Part shown: piece by piece, positions 22,604 to 30,633 of the stretch
How positions within the stretch are numbered: position 1 is the stretch's first letter
Layout: every line of letters begins with the position of its first letter
NCBI GenBank assembly: GCA_009784625.1
Contig: WRBI01000013.1
Location: forward strand, 1 to 51,837
DNA length: 51,837 nucleotides
Source of the DNA: Oscillospiraceae bacterium
Lineage (GTDB): Bacteria; Bacillota; Clostridia; Oscillospirales; Ruminococcaceae
Direction of reading: 5' to 3'
Notes under the pieces: model-generated
Told to the model about the DNA's origin: nothing
Databases searched by the model: none
The model's input: the letters and a program-made list of their open reading frames with translations, nothing else
Made by a program: the position numbers and the translations under genes

Positions 22604-23842
22604 ATGAACGCCGAAATTTTATGTGTTGGAACCGAACTGCTGCTCGGGGACATTGTAAATACAAACGCCGCTTACCTCAGCCGGGAACTGGCCGCGCTGG
22701 GGATCGGCTGCTACTACCAGAGCGTGGTGGGCGACAACGCCCAGCGCCTGCGCGAAAGCGTCTCACTCGCCTTTAGCCGGGCGGATATGGTGATCACAAC
22801 CGGCGGGCTTGGCCCGACCTACGACGACATTACAAAAGAAGTTGTGGCCGAGTACTTCGGCCTGGAAATGGAACTCCATCAGCCGTCGCTCGACCACATA
22901 CACGACATCTTTACAAAAATTGGCCGCCCCTGCACCAAGAACAACGAAAAACAGGCATACCTGCCCAAAGGCGCAACCGTGCTGGACAACGAGCGGGGCA
23001 CCGCCCCCGGCATCGCAATTGAGGCAGGCGGCAAGGTCGCCGTCATGCTGCCCGGCCCGCCAAGCGAGATGAAAGCCATGTTTGAGGGCAAGGTAAAGCC
23101 GTTCTTACAGGCGAAAACCGACCGGGTGCTCCGCTCACATACCATCCACCTGTTTGGGGTCGGGGAATCAAGTGTTGAAAGCCAGCTGCACGACGCGATG
23201 GTCGAGCGCACCAACCCGACCATTGCCCCTTACGCAAAAATGGGGGAAGTGCAGCTGCGGGTGACCGCCTCCGCCAAAGACGAAGCCGAGGCCGAAACGC
23301 TGATACAGCCGGTGATCGACGAGATTACCGCGCTCTTCCCCGACAACGTCTACGGGGTGGATGTCGAGAATTTGCAGACCGCGCTGGCCAGGCGGCTGTT
23401 TGAAAAAGAAATGACCATCGCCATCGCCGAAAGCTGTACCGGCGGGATGATCGCCGCCCGGCTGACCGAAATACCCGGCATTTCCAAATCGCTGGCCGGC
23501 GGGGTGGTCAGCTACTCGGACGAAAGCAAAATGAAGCTGTTGGGCGTAAGCGAAGACACCCTGTCTGCGCACGGCGCGGTTTCACCCGAGACGGCCCTTG
23601 AGATGGCGAAAGGTGTCAAAGAGAAATTGGGTGTGCAGGTCGGCCTTTCGGTCACCGGAATCGCTGGACCGGACGGCGGTACACCGGAAAAACCGGTAGG
23701 GCTTTGTTACATCGCCTGTGTTGGGTCGTGGGGCGAAGAAGTATCCGAAATGCGCCTGAGCCGCGGTATGCGCGATGAGCGCGAATTTATCCGCAATTAC
23801 ACCTGCCTGAACGCAATGAACATGGCGTTAAAGCTGATTTAA
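22604..23842 (+). CDS. cinA: CinA, competence/damage-inducible protein; NMN deamidase domain
   Basis: A 412-aa two-domain protein. Residues 1-170 are the molybdopterin-binding-like (COG1058, ADP-ribose pyrophosphatase) domain: MNAEILCVGTELLLGDIVNT, VITTGGLGPTYDDITKE, KVAVMLPGPPSEMKAM. Residues about 255-412 are the PncC nicotinamide-mononucleotide amidohydrolase domain: IAESCTGGMIAARLTEIPG, GGVVSYSDESKMKLLGV, SVTGIAGPDGGTPEKPVGL. It recycles NMN produced by DNA ligase. Full family length. ATG follows AAGGACGCG. It ends in a strong hairpin. Confidence 0.95.
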   Translation: MNAEILCVGTELLLGDIVNTNAAYLSRELAALGIGCYYQSVVGDNAQRLRESVSLAFSRADMVITTGGLGPTYDDITKEVVAEYFGLEMELHQPSLDHIHDIFTKIGRPCTKNNEKQAYLPKGATVLDNERGTAPGIAIEAGGKVAVMLPGPPSEMKAMFEGKVKPFLQAKTDRVLRSHTIHLFGVGESSVESQLHDAMVERTNPTIAPYAKMGEVQLRVTASAKDEAEAETLIQPVIDEITALFPDNVYGVDVENLQTALARRLFEKEMTIAIAESCTGGMIAARLTEIPGISKSLAGGVVSYSDESKMKLLGVSEDTLSAHGAVSPETALEMAKGVKEKLGVQVGLSVTGIAGPDGGTPEKPVGLCYIACVGSWGEEVSEMRLSRGMRDEREFIRNYTCLNAMNMALKLI

Positions 23843-23851
23843 GCCGACGAA

Positions 23852-23888
23852 AACGACCGGCCACCGCTTTGTGCAGTGGCCGGTCGTT
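23852..23888 (+). terminator. Terminator of cinA
   Basis: Perfect 13-bp stem AACGACCGGCCAC/GTGGCCGGTCGTT with an 11-base loop, followed by CGCTTTG. Confidence 0.78.
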
Positions 23889-23897
23889 CGCTTTGCG

Positions 23898-24026
23898 TCA
23901 AAATCAGCCCGGCAGCTGCGAAGATTTTTTCACCGGGCAGGCGGAGAGCGAGATAAGGCTGGCGCCCGCGAGCGGCGGCAACGCGGTCCGGCGGAAGAAA
24001 GACCGCAAGGGCGGGCTGATTTTGGA
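23898..24026. repeat. Repeat family B copy
   Basis: 129 bp with perfect inverted ends apart from one base: TCAAAATCAGCCCG and CGGGCTGATTTTGGA. The interior shares GCGAAGATTTTTTCACC, GGCGCCCGCGAGCGGCGG and GGCGGAAGAAAGACCGCAA with the other copies. Confidence 0.82.
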
Positions 24027-24039
24027 TTTTGGAGTAGGT

Positions 24040-24693
24040 TTACTCGATCTCCATGGCGAGCGCGCGAACCGGTGAGCCGTCCGCTCCCGCAATGCCCAGC
24101 GGAAAGGCGGCCAGTACAAGGTTTTCAAAGTCAACCGCATCCAGCCCGCGCAGGTTTTCGCCGATGATCATCCGGCTTTCAAAAAACAGATGGTGTACCG
24201 GGAACGCGGCTGTACCGGGTCCATCCACAGTCAGGGTGTCGATGCAGAAAAAGCGGACTCCGCGCCCGACAATAAATTTAGCCAGCTCGGCCGACAGATA
24301 GGGGTGATGAAAAAACTTTTCGGTACCGGCATACTTATCCCAGCCGGTCCGGATGATCAGGATTTTATCGGCGGTGATTTTATCTTGGAAATCCGCGATG
24401 TCGGCCAAGGTGATCGCCTCGTCTTCGCCTTTGCCCGGTACCGGGATGAGCAGTGCCTCGCCGAAAAAGCGGTCAAGCCCGATCTGATCGATGGTCTCAC
24501 CCGTACTTAAAAAGTGGTAGGGCGCGTCCACATGTGTCCCGGTATGGCTGCCGAGAACCAGGCGCGAGAGGTTGTAGCCATCCCGCTCAATGGTGGCCGC
24601 GGCTTCGATGTTCGGCGCGGGGTCGCCGGGGTAGATTGGGGTATCTTTGGCCAGCGGCCAGGAAAGGTCGATGCAGCGCTTGACTTTGAACAT
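24040..24693 (-). CDS. Cyclase-family metal-dependent hydrolase
   Basis: A 217-aa protein of the putative cyclase family, which includes bacterial kynurenine formamidase and isatin hydrolase. The signature is SHTGTHVDAPYHF (His-x-Gly-Thr-His-x-Asp-Ala-Pro-x-His) that binds divalent metal; also LSWPLAKDTPIYPGDPAPNI, ILIIRTGWDKYAG, FFCIDTLTVDGP and PVHHLFFES. ATG at 24693 is set by AAAGGAG. The substrate cannot be told; an N-formylkynurenine or other arylformamide substrate is one possibility, without other tryptophan-catabolic genes nearby to confirm it. Confidence 0.88.
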   Translation of the reverse strand: MFKVKRCIDLSWPLAKDTPIYPGDPAPNIEAAATIERDGYNLSRLVLGSHTGTHVDAPYHFLSTGETIDQIGLDRFFGEALLIPVPGKGEDEAITLADIADFQDKITADKILIIRTGWDKYAGTEKFFHHPYLSAELAKFIVGRGVRFFCIDTLTVDGPGTAAFPVHHLFFESRMIIGENLRGLDAVDFENLVLAAFPLGIAGADGSPVRALAMEIE

Positions 24694-24788
24694 GTCGCGT
24701 GCTCCTTTCTGTCGCAAAAACAAGTAGGCGCGCCGACCTGATATAGTCAGCGCGCTACAAATATCTCAGCCTGATTAGAACGAGCTGA

Positions 24789-25004
24789 TTAGAACGGGTG
24801 GCCCTCGGCTTCCGGCTCGCCGGAAACTTCTTCTTCGGGGGCGGAGGTGTAGTACTCAAGGTCATCCGGGTCGTCAAACAGAAAATCGTCGTCATCGTCG
24901 TACAGGTAGCTGCTGCGGTTTTTAAAGTACGCGGCCAGGGCAATGACCACGCCAACGGCGGCTACCGACAACGCGACAAGGGCCAAAAACGATTGTTTCT
25001 TCAT
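24789..25004 (-). CDS. Small membrane-anchored acidic protein (71 aa)
   Basis: One N-terminal hydrophobic helix (FLALVALSVAAVGVVIALAAYF) after MKKQ, then a highly acidic, tyrosine-containing tail (YLYDDDDDFLFDDPDDLEYY) ending in EEEVSGEPEAEGHPF. Function unknown; topology suggests a single-span protein with an acidic soluble tail. ATG preceded by AAAGGAACCACC. It stands 95 bases downstream of nothing obvious on its strand and before the cyclase gene. Confidence 0.7.
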   Translation of the reverse strand: MKKQSFLALVALSVAAVGVVIALAAYFKNRSSYLYDDDDDFLFDDPDDLEYYTSAPEEEVSGEPEAEGHPF

Positions 25005-25153
25005 TTTGGTGGTTCCTTTCCTTTGATGTATTTCCAGTACAAGCTTTCACACTATCATTATAGCGGCAAAACAGGCAAAGTACAATATAAGAATTCCCAT
25101 TTTACCAAATTTCATACTTTTTTATACCTATAGCCAATTAAATACACGAATAG

Positions 25154-25220
25154 ATTTGTGAGGATTTTTCTCGTGCCGCAAGAAGGACGACAAAGCGGCG
25201 CGAAAAAAAGACCGCAATGA
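25154..25220. repeat. Decayed repeat family B remnant
   Basis: Contains TTTGTGAGGATTTTTCTCG and GGCGCGAAAAAAAGACCGCAA, two interior blocks of family B, without recognisable ends. It lies in the 279-base gap upstream of the LCP-like gene's 3' end; nothing else is seen in that gap. Confidence 0.5.
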
Positions 25221-25283
25221 TATCGTGAAGTTAGCTGGCTACTGGTATTAATAGCGGGAACGGGCATGGATGCCGGTCGGCGC

Positions 25284-26171
25284 TTACAAGAACCGCATGG
25301 TGAGGGCGGTCCGGGTGGTGTCGGCCAGCTCAAACCGGCTGCCATCTTCGGAAAAGGTCCCGGCCAGCTCGACGATCCGGGCGATCGGCTGTCCGGAATC
25401 GGCCATCAGCCTGGCCCCGTTTTGACGGCGGATATAATCGGAAAAAGTAAAATCGGTATCCAAAAGATTGATGACGGTCTCAAAAATCCGATCGATGAGC
25501 GTGCTGTTGACAATGTCGATTCGCTGATCAATGATGGCCGCAACCAGCTGGGCGGTCATGCTGGCCCGCCCGAGCTCACCCTCCGGGTAGCCGGTATGCC
25601 GGATGAGGGCGGCCACCTGACGGCCGTCCAGCAGCTGAGGCCCGGCGTTTAGCGTAACGGCCAGATCCCCGTCGGCCAGGGTGATCGGCTCGCTTAGTTC
25701 GAACGCGACGCTGCCGACTGCGGCGGCGGCTGTCACAAACCCGGAAAGGCTGACCCGCGCAAAGCGGTCAATCGGGATGTTCAGGCAGGCCGCGAGTGCG
25801 TCGCGGGTATAAACCGCCCCGCCAAGGCGGAAAGCATCGGCCAGTGTCTCCTCCCGTCCGGCCGAAACAATCACAGTCTGAGGCGGAAATGCGGCCACAC
25901 CGACCACACCGCCAACCGGGTCAAACCGCAGGAGTACGAAAGTATCCGCCGGTGTATTCATCCGCTCCGACCCAAAGACGAGCAGGGTGAGTGAATCCGT
26001 TTCGCTGGGCTGGTAAACCTCAGCCGGTTGGAGCAGCGAGACCGGTGCGGCTGTGTTCCCGCCGGTCGGCGCGCCGCTGAGCATCATGTAAAAAAACAGG
26101 ACAAAAACCAAAGACGCCGCGCCAAAGCTCAACGCGAAATATTTTGCCCTATAACCCAAATCGCCGCCCAT
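25284..26171 (-). CDS. LCP-like (LytR-CpsA-Psr) membrane protein, divergent
   Basis: A 295-aa protein with one N-terminal membrane helix (YFALSFGAASLVFVLFFYMM), a short linker and an extracytoplasmic domain with the LCP outline: SLTLLVFGSERMNTPADTFV, LRFDPVGGVVGVAAFPPQTV, DALAACLNIPIDRFARVSLS, GFVTAAAAVGSVAFEL. LCP enzymes attach polymers to peptidoglycan. In the motif that normally reads SIPRDT the sequence is AFPPQT, so a key arginine is missing; it may be a non-catalytic or altered relative. Start ATG after GGGGGAAAG. It lies downstream of the DRTGG/EamA genes on the same strand, with repeat C between. Confidence 0.75.
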   Translation of the reverse strand: MGGDLGYRAKYFALSFGAASLVFVLFFYMMLSGAPTGGNTAAPVSLLQPAEVYQPSETDSLTLLVFGSERMNTPADTFVLLRFDPVGGVVGVAAFPPQTVIVSAGREETLADAFRLGGAVYTRDALAACLNIPIDRFARVSLSGFVTAAAAVGSVAFELSEPITLADGDLAVTLNAGPQLLDGRQVAALIRHTGYPEGELGRASMTAQLVAAIIDQRIDIVNSTLIDRIFETVINLLDTDFTFSDYIRRQNGARLMADSGQPIARIVELAGTFSEDGSRFELADTTRTALTMRFL

Positions 26172-26224
26172 ACACTTTCCCCCAGTCTATAGGGAGAGTG
26201 TTGGCGGGAAATGGCGGGCTCAAA

Positions 26225-26333
26225 CAGTTGACAGTTGACAATTGACAGTTGACAGTTATGGTGTCCACAAGCGAACATTATTTTAATCAATCGCAAAGCG
26301 ATACATTCACTGTCAACTGTCAACTGTCAACTG
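26225..26333. repeat. Repeat family C copy (inverted)
   Basis: 109 bp with terminal arrays of heptamers: CAGTTGACAGTTGACAATTG at the left and ACTGTCAACTGTCAACTG at the right. The core read on the minus strand is GAATGTATCGCTTTGCGAT followed by a variant of the GTCCGC...GCGGAC block. It overlaps the 3' end of the DRTGG-like gene by 21 bases and supplies its last codons. Confidence 0.82.
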
Positions 26334-26651
26334 AAACACCTCCCCCGCCAGCGCGAACGCTGACTTTTGGCTGGCCAGGATGGGTAGGTTATGCTCATCC
26401 GCTTTTACGGCGGCGACAGGGTCAAGCGGCCTGCCGTCAGCCAGAATGACGCATCCCGCGTTTGTCTGTACCCCCACCGCGACCACGTTTGGATGGCCGT
26501 GAATGGTAACCCAAATATTGCCGTGCTCCAGCCGGGTGAGCGCGTGGCTGAGCAGGTCGCCGATATAGCAGCCATTTACCGGCTGGTTCAGCCCGCCTTT
26601 TCCGGTCAGGCAGGCGAGATGCAAGTGAGCGGCCAGTTCCCCGGCGGTCAT
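26313..26651 (-). CDS. DRTGG-like domain protein (112 aa)
   Basis: A 112-aa protein resembling the DRTGG domains that occur in clostridial hydrogenase clusters: MTAGELAAHLHLACLTGKGG, VNGCYIGDLLSHALTRLEHG, NIWVTIHGHPNVVAVGVQTN, VKADEHNLPILASQKSAFAL. Its partner is unknown; related proteins sit beside HydABC genes and histidine-kinase-like ATPases, as also encoded at 31.5 kb here, so a link to hydrogenase regulation is possible. Its start overlaps the EamA gene's stop (ATGA). The final residues (QLTVDS) come from the repeat C terminal array. Confidence 0.7.
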   Translation of the reverse strand: MTAGELAAHLHLACLTGKGGLNQPVNGCYIGDLLSHALTRLEHGNIWVTIHGHPNVVAVGVQTNAGCVILADGRPLDPVAAVKADEHNLPILASQKSAFALAGEVFQLTVDS

Positions 26652-27592
26652 GCCTGTGCCTCCGCTTTGATCTTGGATTTTACGGGTATTTGCGCGACCA
26701 ATACCGCCGTGAGAATCAGCCCGCAGCCAATCAGCTCCCGCCCGGTGAGAATCTGCCCGAGAAGGATCCAGCCGGCGGTGGTAGCCACAACCGTCTCAGA
26801 GCTGAAGATGATGGCGGCGACGGTTGGGTCGGCCGTCTTCAGCGCTTTCATTTGCAGGATAAAGGCCACACCGCTTGAGAGGACACCGGTGTATAAAATA
26901 AAAGGCAGGCCGGTGATCAGGCCGGCGGGGGATGGGGCTTCGAAAATAAACGCCAGAATCAGCGAGATGGCCGAGACCACGTAAAATTGAACACAGGCCA
27001 GTGCGAAAATATTGTGTTTGGGTGAGTAGTGCTTGATCACAAGAATCTGCGCGGCAAAACCAACCCCGGAAAGAAAAGGCAGTATATCCCTGGGCGCGAA
27101 GTCGACCCCGCCCGAAAGGGTGAGGAAGTACATCCCGGCGACGGCGATGGACATCCCGGCCCAGACAAAGACCGGCGGGCGTCTCTTAAAGAGCAAAAGG
27201 CTTGCGATCGGCACCATAATCACATACAGCGAGATGATAAAGCTGGCCTTGGCCACCGGGGTAAACATCAGCGCAAACTGCATGAGGTTGATGGCCAGAC
27301 AGAGCACCCCGCCGCAGATCACCCCGGCCTTTAAGGTCGCTTTGTCGAATTTGGAGGCAAAAACCGCCTTGTCCGCAAGCGCCTGACGGCGGGTAAAGAC
27401 ATACAAAGACCCCAGCGCAATGCTGCCGCCAAGAAAAAACCGGGCGGCATTAAAAGCAAACGGGGTGAGATGCCCGAGTGCAGCGCTTTGGGCGGTTACG
27501 CCCACACCCCAGATGATTGCGGCGCTCAGCAGCATCAAGTTGCAGGCAATTCCCGTTTTCGCGGCGGGGGCGGTGATATTCGCGTTTGACAT
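26648..27592 (-). CDS. EamA/DMT-family transporter
   Basis: A 314-aa protein with ten hydrophobic helices in two homologous halves, as in EamA (drug/metabolite) transporters: ACNLMLLSAAIIWGVGVTAQ, AARFFLGGSIALGSLYVF, SFIISLYVIMVPIASLLLF, and in the second half VIKHYSPKHNIFALACVQFY and IIFSSETVVATTAGWILLG. Conserved Pro/Gly patterns near the ends of helices 4 and 9 fit. The substrate is unknown; amino acid or metabolite export is typical of the family. It is divergent from the T-box-controlled gene and co-transcribed with the DRTGG-like gene. Confidence 0.9.
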   Translation of the reverse strand: MSNANITAPAAKTGIACNLMLLSAAIIWGVGVTAQSAALGHLTPFAFNAARFFLGGSIALGSLYVFTRRQALADKAVFASKFDKATLKAGVICGGVLCLAINLMQFALMFTPVAKASFIISLYVIMVPIASLLLFKRRPPVFVWAGMSIAVAGMYFLTLSGGVDFAPRDILPFLSGVGFAAQILVIKHYSPKHNIFALACVQFYVVSAISLILAFIFEAPSPAGLITGLPFILYTGVLSSGVAFILQMKALKTADPTVAAIIFSSETVVATTAGWILLGQILTGRELIGCGLILTAVLVAQIPVKSKIKAEAQA

Positions 27593-27683
27593 AGGTTTTC
27601 CACGACCTGTTCGCTAAGTTTGTTGTCAGTACCATTATACAGGCTGGTGGGAGAAAAAACAACAACACGCACAAAACCTGCAC

Positions 27684-27712
27684 TTGACAGCCTGCGCGAC
27701 TTTTGCTAAAAT
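27684..27712 (+). promoter_or_regulatory. Promoter of the T-box leader
   Basis: TTGACA at 27684-27689, 17-base spacer, TAAAAT at 27707-27712; transcription would start near 27719, just ahead of stem I of the T-box. Confidence 0.78.
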
Positions 27713-27719
27713 ACATTAC

Positions 27720-28018
27720 AAAGCTGAGATGGAGAGAAAAATATCCTCAGCCGACAGCCCCTTGTGGGCGTCAGAGAGCTTGCGGGCGGTGAAAGCAAGT
27801 GTCGGCGGATATAGAATATACACTCCGGAGCTGGCGTTTTGAACGGCGCGCGCGCTGAGTAGGGACGTCCGGAAGCCCTCCGTTACAAGGGTAGGAATTG
27901 TCGGATTCCGTGAAAGTGGCGGCTCTGCCCCAGCAGGCCGCAACCAAGGTGGTACCGCGGGAGAACCTCTCGTCCTTGGGCAAGCATTCGCTTTGCCTGT
28001 GGACGGGTTTTTGCTTTT
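27720..28018 (+). promoter_or_regulatory. T-box riboswitch, tyrosine-type
   Basis: A T-box leader sensing uncharged tRNA. Stem I: GGAG (27731-27734) pairs with CTCC (27823-27826); ATATCC (27741-27746) with GGATAT (27807-27812); GCCGACA (27750-27756) with TGTCGGC (27800-27806). In the specifier loop AGAATATACA the codon before ACTCC is TAC (27819-27821); the shifted reading TAT is also tyrosine. The T-box sequence AAGGTGGTACCGCGG lies at 27946-27960, with TGGT in the bulge, which would pair with discriminator A73 as in tRNA-Tyr (tRNA-Trp has G73). The terminator is CGTCC...GGACG with an inner GGCAAGC/GCTTTGCC stem and a T run at 27971-28018. Confidence 0.88.
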
Positions 28019-28061
28019 CATGGGCAGGAAAAGGACAGCACAACAAAAGGAGAAATGAGCA

Positions 28062-29510
28062 ATGGCAACCGTAAAATTTCGCTCGGGCGAGCGCATTCCG
28101 CTGGAAATGCACAGGGCCAGAATGGTGCAAAAGATCTCCCTGCTGCCGGTAGACGAGCGGCTGGCGAAGATCAGAGAGGCCGGGTTCAACACCTTCCTGC
28201 TCAAAAACCGCGATGTGTTTCTGGATATGTTGACCGACTCGGGAACAAATGTTATGAGCGACAATCAGTTTGCCGCCATGTTCCAGGCAGACGACAGCTA
28301 CGCCGGGTCTGAGACTTTCTTTCGACTTGAGAAAGTTCTGGTCGACCTGTTCGGCAAAAAACACTTCCTGCCCGCCCACCAGGGCCGCGCGTGTGAGCAC
28401 ATCATCGCGCGGACTTTGGTCAAACCGGACAGCACCGCCATCATGAACTACCACTTTACCACCACCAAAGCCCACATCACCCTGATGGGCGGCAAGGTAG
28501 AAGAAATCATCGGCGACGAGGGGATGAAAGTCCAGAGCAAACTGCCCTTCAAAGGCAACGTAGACATCGACAAGCTCAAAGAAGCGATTGCGCGGCTGGG
28601 CAAAGACAACATCTCTTTTGTCCGCATCGAGGCGGGCACAAATCTGGTCGGCGGCCAGCCGGTCTCGATGGCCAACATGCGCGAAGTGACCGGCATCTGC
28701 AAAGCCGCCGGAATCAAAACGGTCTTTGACGCCAGCCTTTTGGCCGACAACCTTTACTTCATCAAATCTCGCGAGAAAGAGTTCGAGAAAATCGACATCA
28801 TTGACATCACACGCGAGATCGGCTCGATGATGGACGTCATCTACTTCTCGGCCAGAAAGCTGGGTTCTTCGCGCGGGGGCGGGATATTGACCTCCAACGA
28901 AGAAATGTTTAGCAGAATGCGCGAACTGGTGCCGCTTTACGAAGGCTTTTTGACCTACGGCGGGATGTCGGTGCGCGATATGGAAGCCACCGCCGTCGGC
29001 CTGATCGAGACGCTGGATATGGATGTAATCAGCCAGACGCCCATTTTTGTTGAAGCGCTTTGCAATGAGATGCAGGCCAAAGGTGTGCCGGTCGTCACCC
29101 CGCCCGGCGGGCTTGGCTGCCACGTGGATGCCGCCGCTTTCTGTGACCACATCGATCAGGAAGAGTACCCGGCCGGCGCATTGGCCGCCGCCCTGTTTAT
29201 CGCCAGCGGCGTGCGCGGGATGGAGCGCGGGACACTGAGTGAACAGCGCAACCCGGATGGCAGCGAACAGCTGGCCGAGATGGAACTGGTCCGGCTGGCA
29301 TTGCCGCGCAGGGTTTACACACTCTCGCAGATCAAGTTTGTGGCCGACCGGTTTGCCTGGCTGTACGAAAACCGCAAGATGATCGGCGGGCTCAGGTTCA
29401 CCGACGAGCCCAAACTGCTCCGGTTCTTTATCGGCCGCCTGGACGCGATCGGCGACTGGCCGGAAAAACTGGCCAAACAGTTTGAAGAAGACTTCGGCGA
29501 GAGCTTATAA
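28062..29510 (+). CDS. Beta-eliminating lyase, tyrosine phenol-lyase-like
   Basis: A 482-aa PLP enzyme of the tyrosine phenol-lyase/tryptophanase family. Phenol-lyase-like features are DERLAKIREAGFNTFLL, LTDSGTNVMSDNQ, SYAGSETFFRLE, GGQPVSMANMREV, and Arg389 in GVRGMERG, equivalent to the phenol-lyase Arg381 that tryptophanase lacks. The PLP lysine is Lys266 in FSARKLGSSRGGG. However, the cofactor motif reads DASLLADN where both enzymes have an arginine (DATRCVEN, DSARFAEN), so the enzyme is divergent and its substrate uncertain. AAAAGGAGA precedes ATG. It follows a tyrosine-type T-box, meaning that it is made when charged tRNA-Tyr is scarce; this hints at a synthetic or salvage role. Confidence 0.85.
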   Translation: MATVKFRSGERIPLEMHRARMVQKISLLPVDERLAKIREAGFNTFLLKNRDVFLDMLTDSGTNVMSDNQFAAMFQADDSYAGSETFFRLEKVLVDLFGKKHFLPAHQGRACEHIIARTLVKPDSTAIMNYHFTTTKAHITLMGGKVEEIIGDEGMKVQSKLPFKGNVDIDKLKEAIARLGKDNISFVRIEAGTNLVGGQPVSMANMREVTGICKAAGIKTVFDASLLADNLYFIKSREKEFEKIDIIDITREIGSMMDVIYFSARKLGSSRGGGILTSNEEMFSRMRELVPLYEGFLTYGGMSVRDMEATAVGLIETLDMDVISQTPIFVEALCNEMQAKGVPVVTPPGGLGCHVDAAAFCDHIDQEEYPAGALAAALFIASGVRGMERGTLSEQRNPDGSEQLAEMELVRLALPRRVYTLSQIKFVADRFAWLYENRKMIGGLRFTDEPKLLRFFIGRLDAIGDWPEKLAKQFEEDFGESL

Positions 29511-29514
29511 CAAC

Positions 29515-29550
29515 AAAAAGATGGAGCGCAACCCGCGCTCCATCTTTTTT
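29515..29550. terminator. Bidirectional terminator
   Basis: Perfect 10-bp stem GATGGAGCGC/GCGCTCCATC with A run on the left and TTTTTT on the right, between the convergent lyase gene and the secreted-protein gene. Confidence 0.9.
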
Positions 29551-29561
29551 GTATTGCGAAA

Positions 29562-30407
29562 TTATTCAGCGGCTTCTTCACTTTCTTCGTCGTCCGCTTC
29601 TTCTTCCTCTTCCTCAGTCGCCGCAGGGGCTGCAACTTCGGGTACTTCGGCTGCTGCTTCTATAGCAGGCCCGGCCACGCCGCCGTCGCCAACCACGATT
29701 CTGTAAAGGGAAAGGCCGGTGATGCCGGGTGTACGGGTGACGAGCTCGACTGTGCCGTTTTCAACACCTGTTACAAAGAAATCTATGTACGGTACGCCGT
29801 CTGCGTCAACTCTCGCGATGTTCCAGGTTTGGATATCCCAAGTTTGGCCGTCGCGGAGAAGGCTGTTTTCATAGCTGATGAACTCGCCGCCGCCCATAAT
29901 GGTGAAACCAACCGGATAGCTCGCGCCCACGGTCAAACCAACCTGGGGCAGGCGAAGCGCGGTTGTGCCGCCTACTTCAACGGTGAAAGTGCCGCCAAAA
30001 ACTTGAACCGCGTCAGGGTCAGCGTGATAAGCTTCGGGGTAAAGCAGGGCGGGCATTTCGGCGCGATTGCGCATACCGCGTGCATCGTCCGGTCTTACGT
30101 TGTCCGAATAAGTCAGCGGAGCCCAAACATCAGGCGCGCCCTCGGGCAGAATGGGGGCAGAGATGGCAACGATACCGGCCGCAACCGTGTCGACTACCAC
30201 AGGCGTTACGTCTTCTTCTTCGGCAAGTGCTTCTGCCAATGCTGCACGCGCTTCATCAAGAACTTGCTGTGCGCTTGCCTGCGCTTCATCCGCCAGCGCA
30301 AGGGCTTCTCTAAACGCCGCTTCCAGGTCTGTCTCTGCCACTGCGACTACACTCATCGAAAAAACCATAACCACTGCCAGGACCATCGCGAGAATTTTTT
30401 TGCTCAT
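29562..30407 (-). CDS. Secreted protein of unknown function (281 aa)
   Basis: Signal peptide MSKKILAMVLAVVMVFSMSV followed by VAVAETD (cleavage likely after AVA). Residues about 27-67 form an Ala/Glu-rich helix (FREALALADEAQASAQQVLD), then a beta-rich domain from about 110 to 245 (GTFTVEVGGTTALRLPQVGL, YPVGFTIMGGGEFISYENSL, GVPYIDFFVTGVENGTVELV), and a very acidic C-terminal tail (TEEEEEEADDEESEEAAE). No anchor motif is present. Not recognised; it could be a secreted binding or spore/cell-surface protein. Start codon lies a dozen bases after GGAAGGAG. Confidence 0.75.
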   Translation of the reverse strand: MSKKILAMVLAVVMVFSMSVVAVAETDLEAAFREALALADEAQASAQQVLDEARAALAEALAEEEDVTPVVVDTVAAGIVAISAPILPEGAPDVWAPLTYSDNVRPDDARGMRNRAEMPALLYPEAYHADPDAVQVFGGTFTVEVGGTTALRLPQVGLTVGASYPVGFTIMGGGEFISYENSLLRDGQTWDIQTWNIARVDADGVPYIDFFVTGVENGTVELVTRTPGITGLSLYRIVVGDGGVAGPAIEAAAEVPEVAAPAATEEEEEEADDEESEEAAE

Positions 30408-30524
30408 TTACATTGTCGCTCCTTCCAAAATATGATCTCTTTGTAACCGCGGGCGCGTTCCCCGCTTTTGACCGGGCAAGACAAGGCTGTTTCGCCAAAC
30501 TGCGGCAAAACTCTGCCTTTATCG

Positions 30525-30553
30525 TTGCTATACTTGTAATTATAACGTATAAT
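30525..30553 (+). promoter_or_regulatory. Promoter of the 139-aa gene
   Basis: TTGCTA at 30525-30530, 17-base spacer, TATAAT at 30548-30553. Confidence 0.7.
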
Positions 30554-30633
30554 GGAAATGATTACAAGTGGAAGTTGATAAACCTGATCAACTCAGTTAA
30601 GACAAGCATAACGGCAAAAGGAGCATTCTGAAA

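Noticed and set aside
27720-28018. Tryptophan-type T-box (to match a tryptophanase)
   Set aside because: No TGG codon is found in the specifier loop, and the T-box bulge TGGT fits discriminator A, not G.
27771-29150. 459-codon minus-strand frame opposite the lyase gene
   Set aside because: Antisense to well-supported coding sequence and T-box; no motif, no ribosome binding site.
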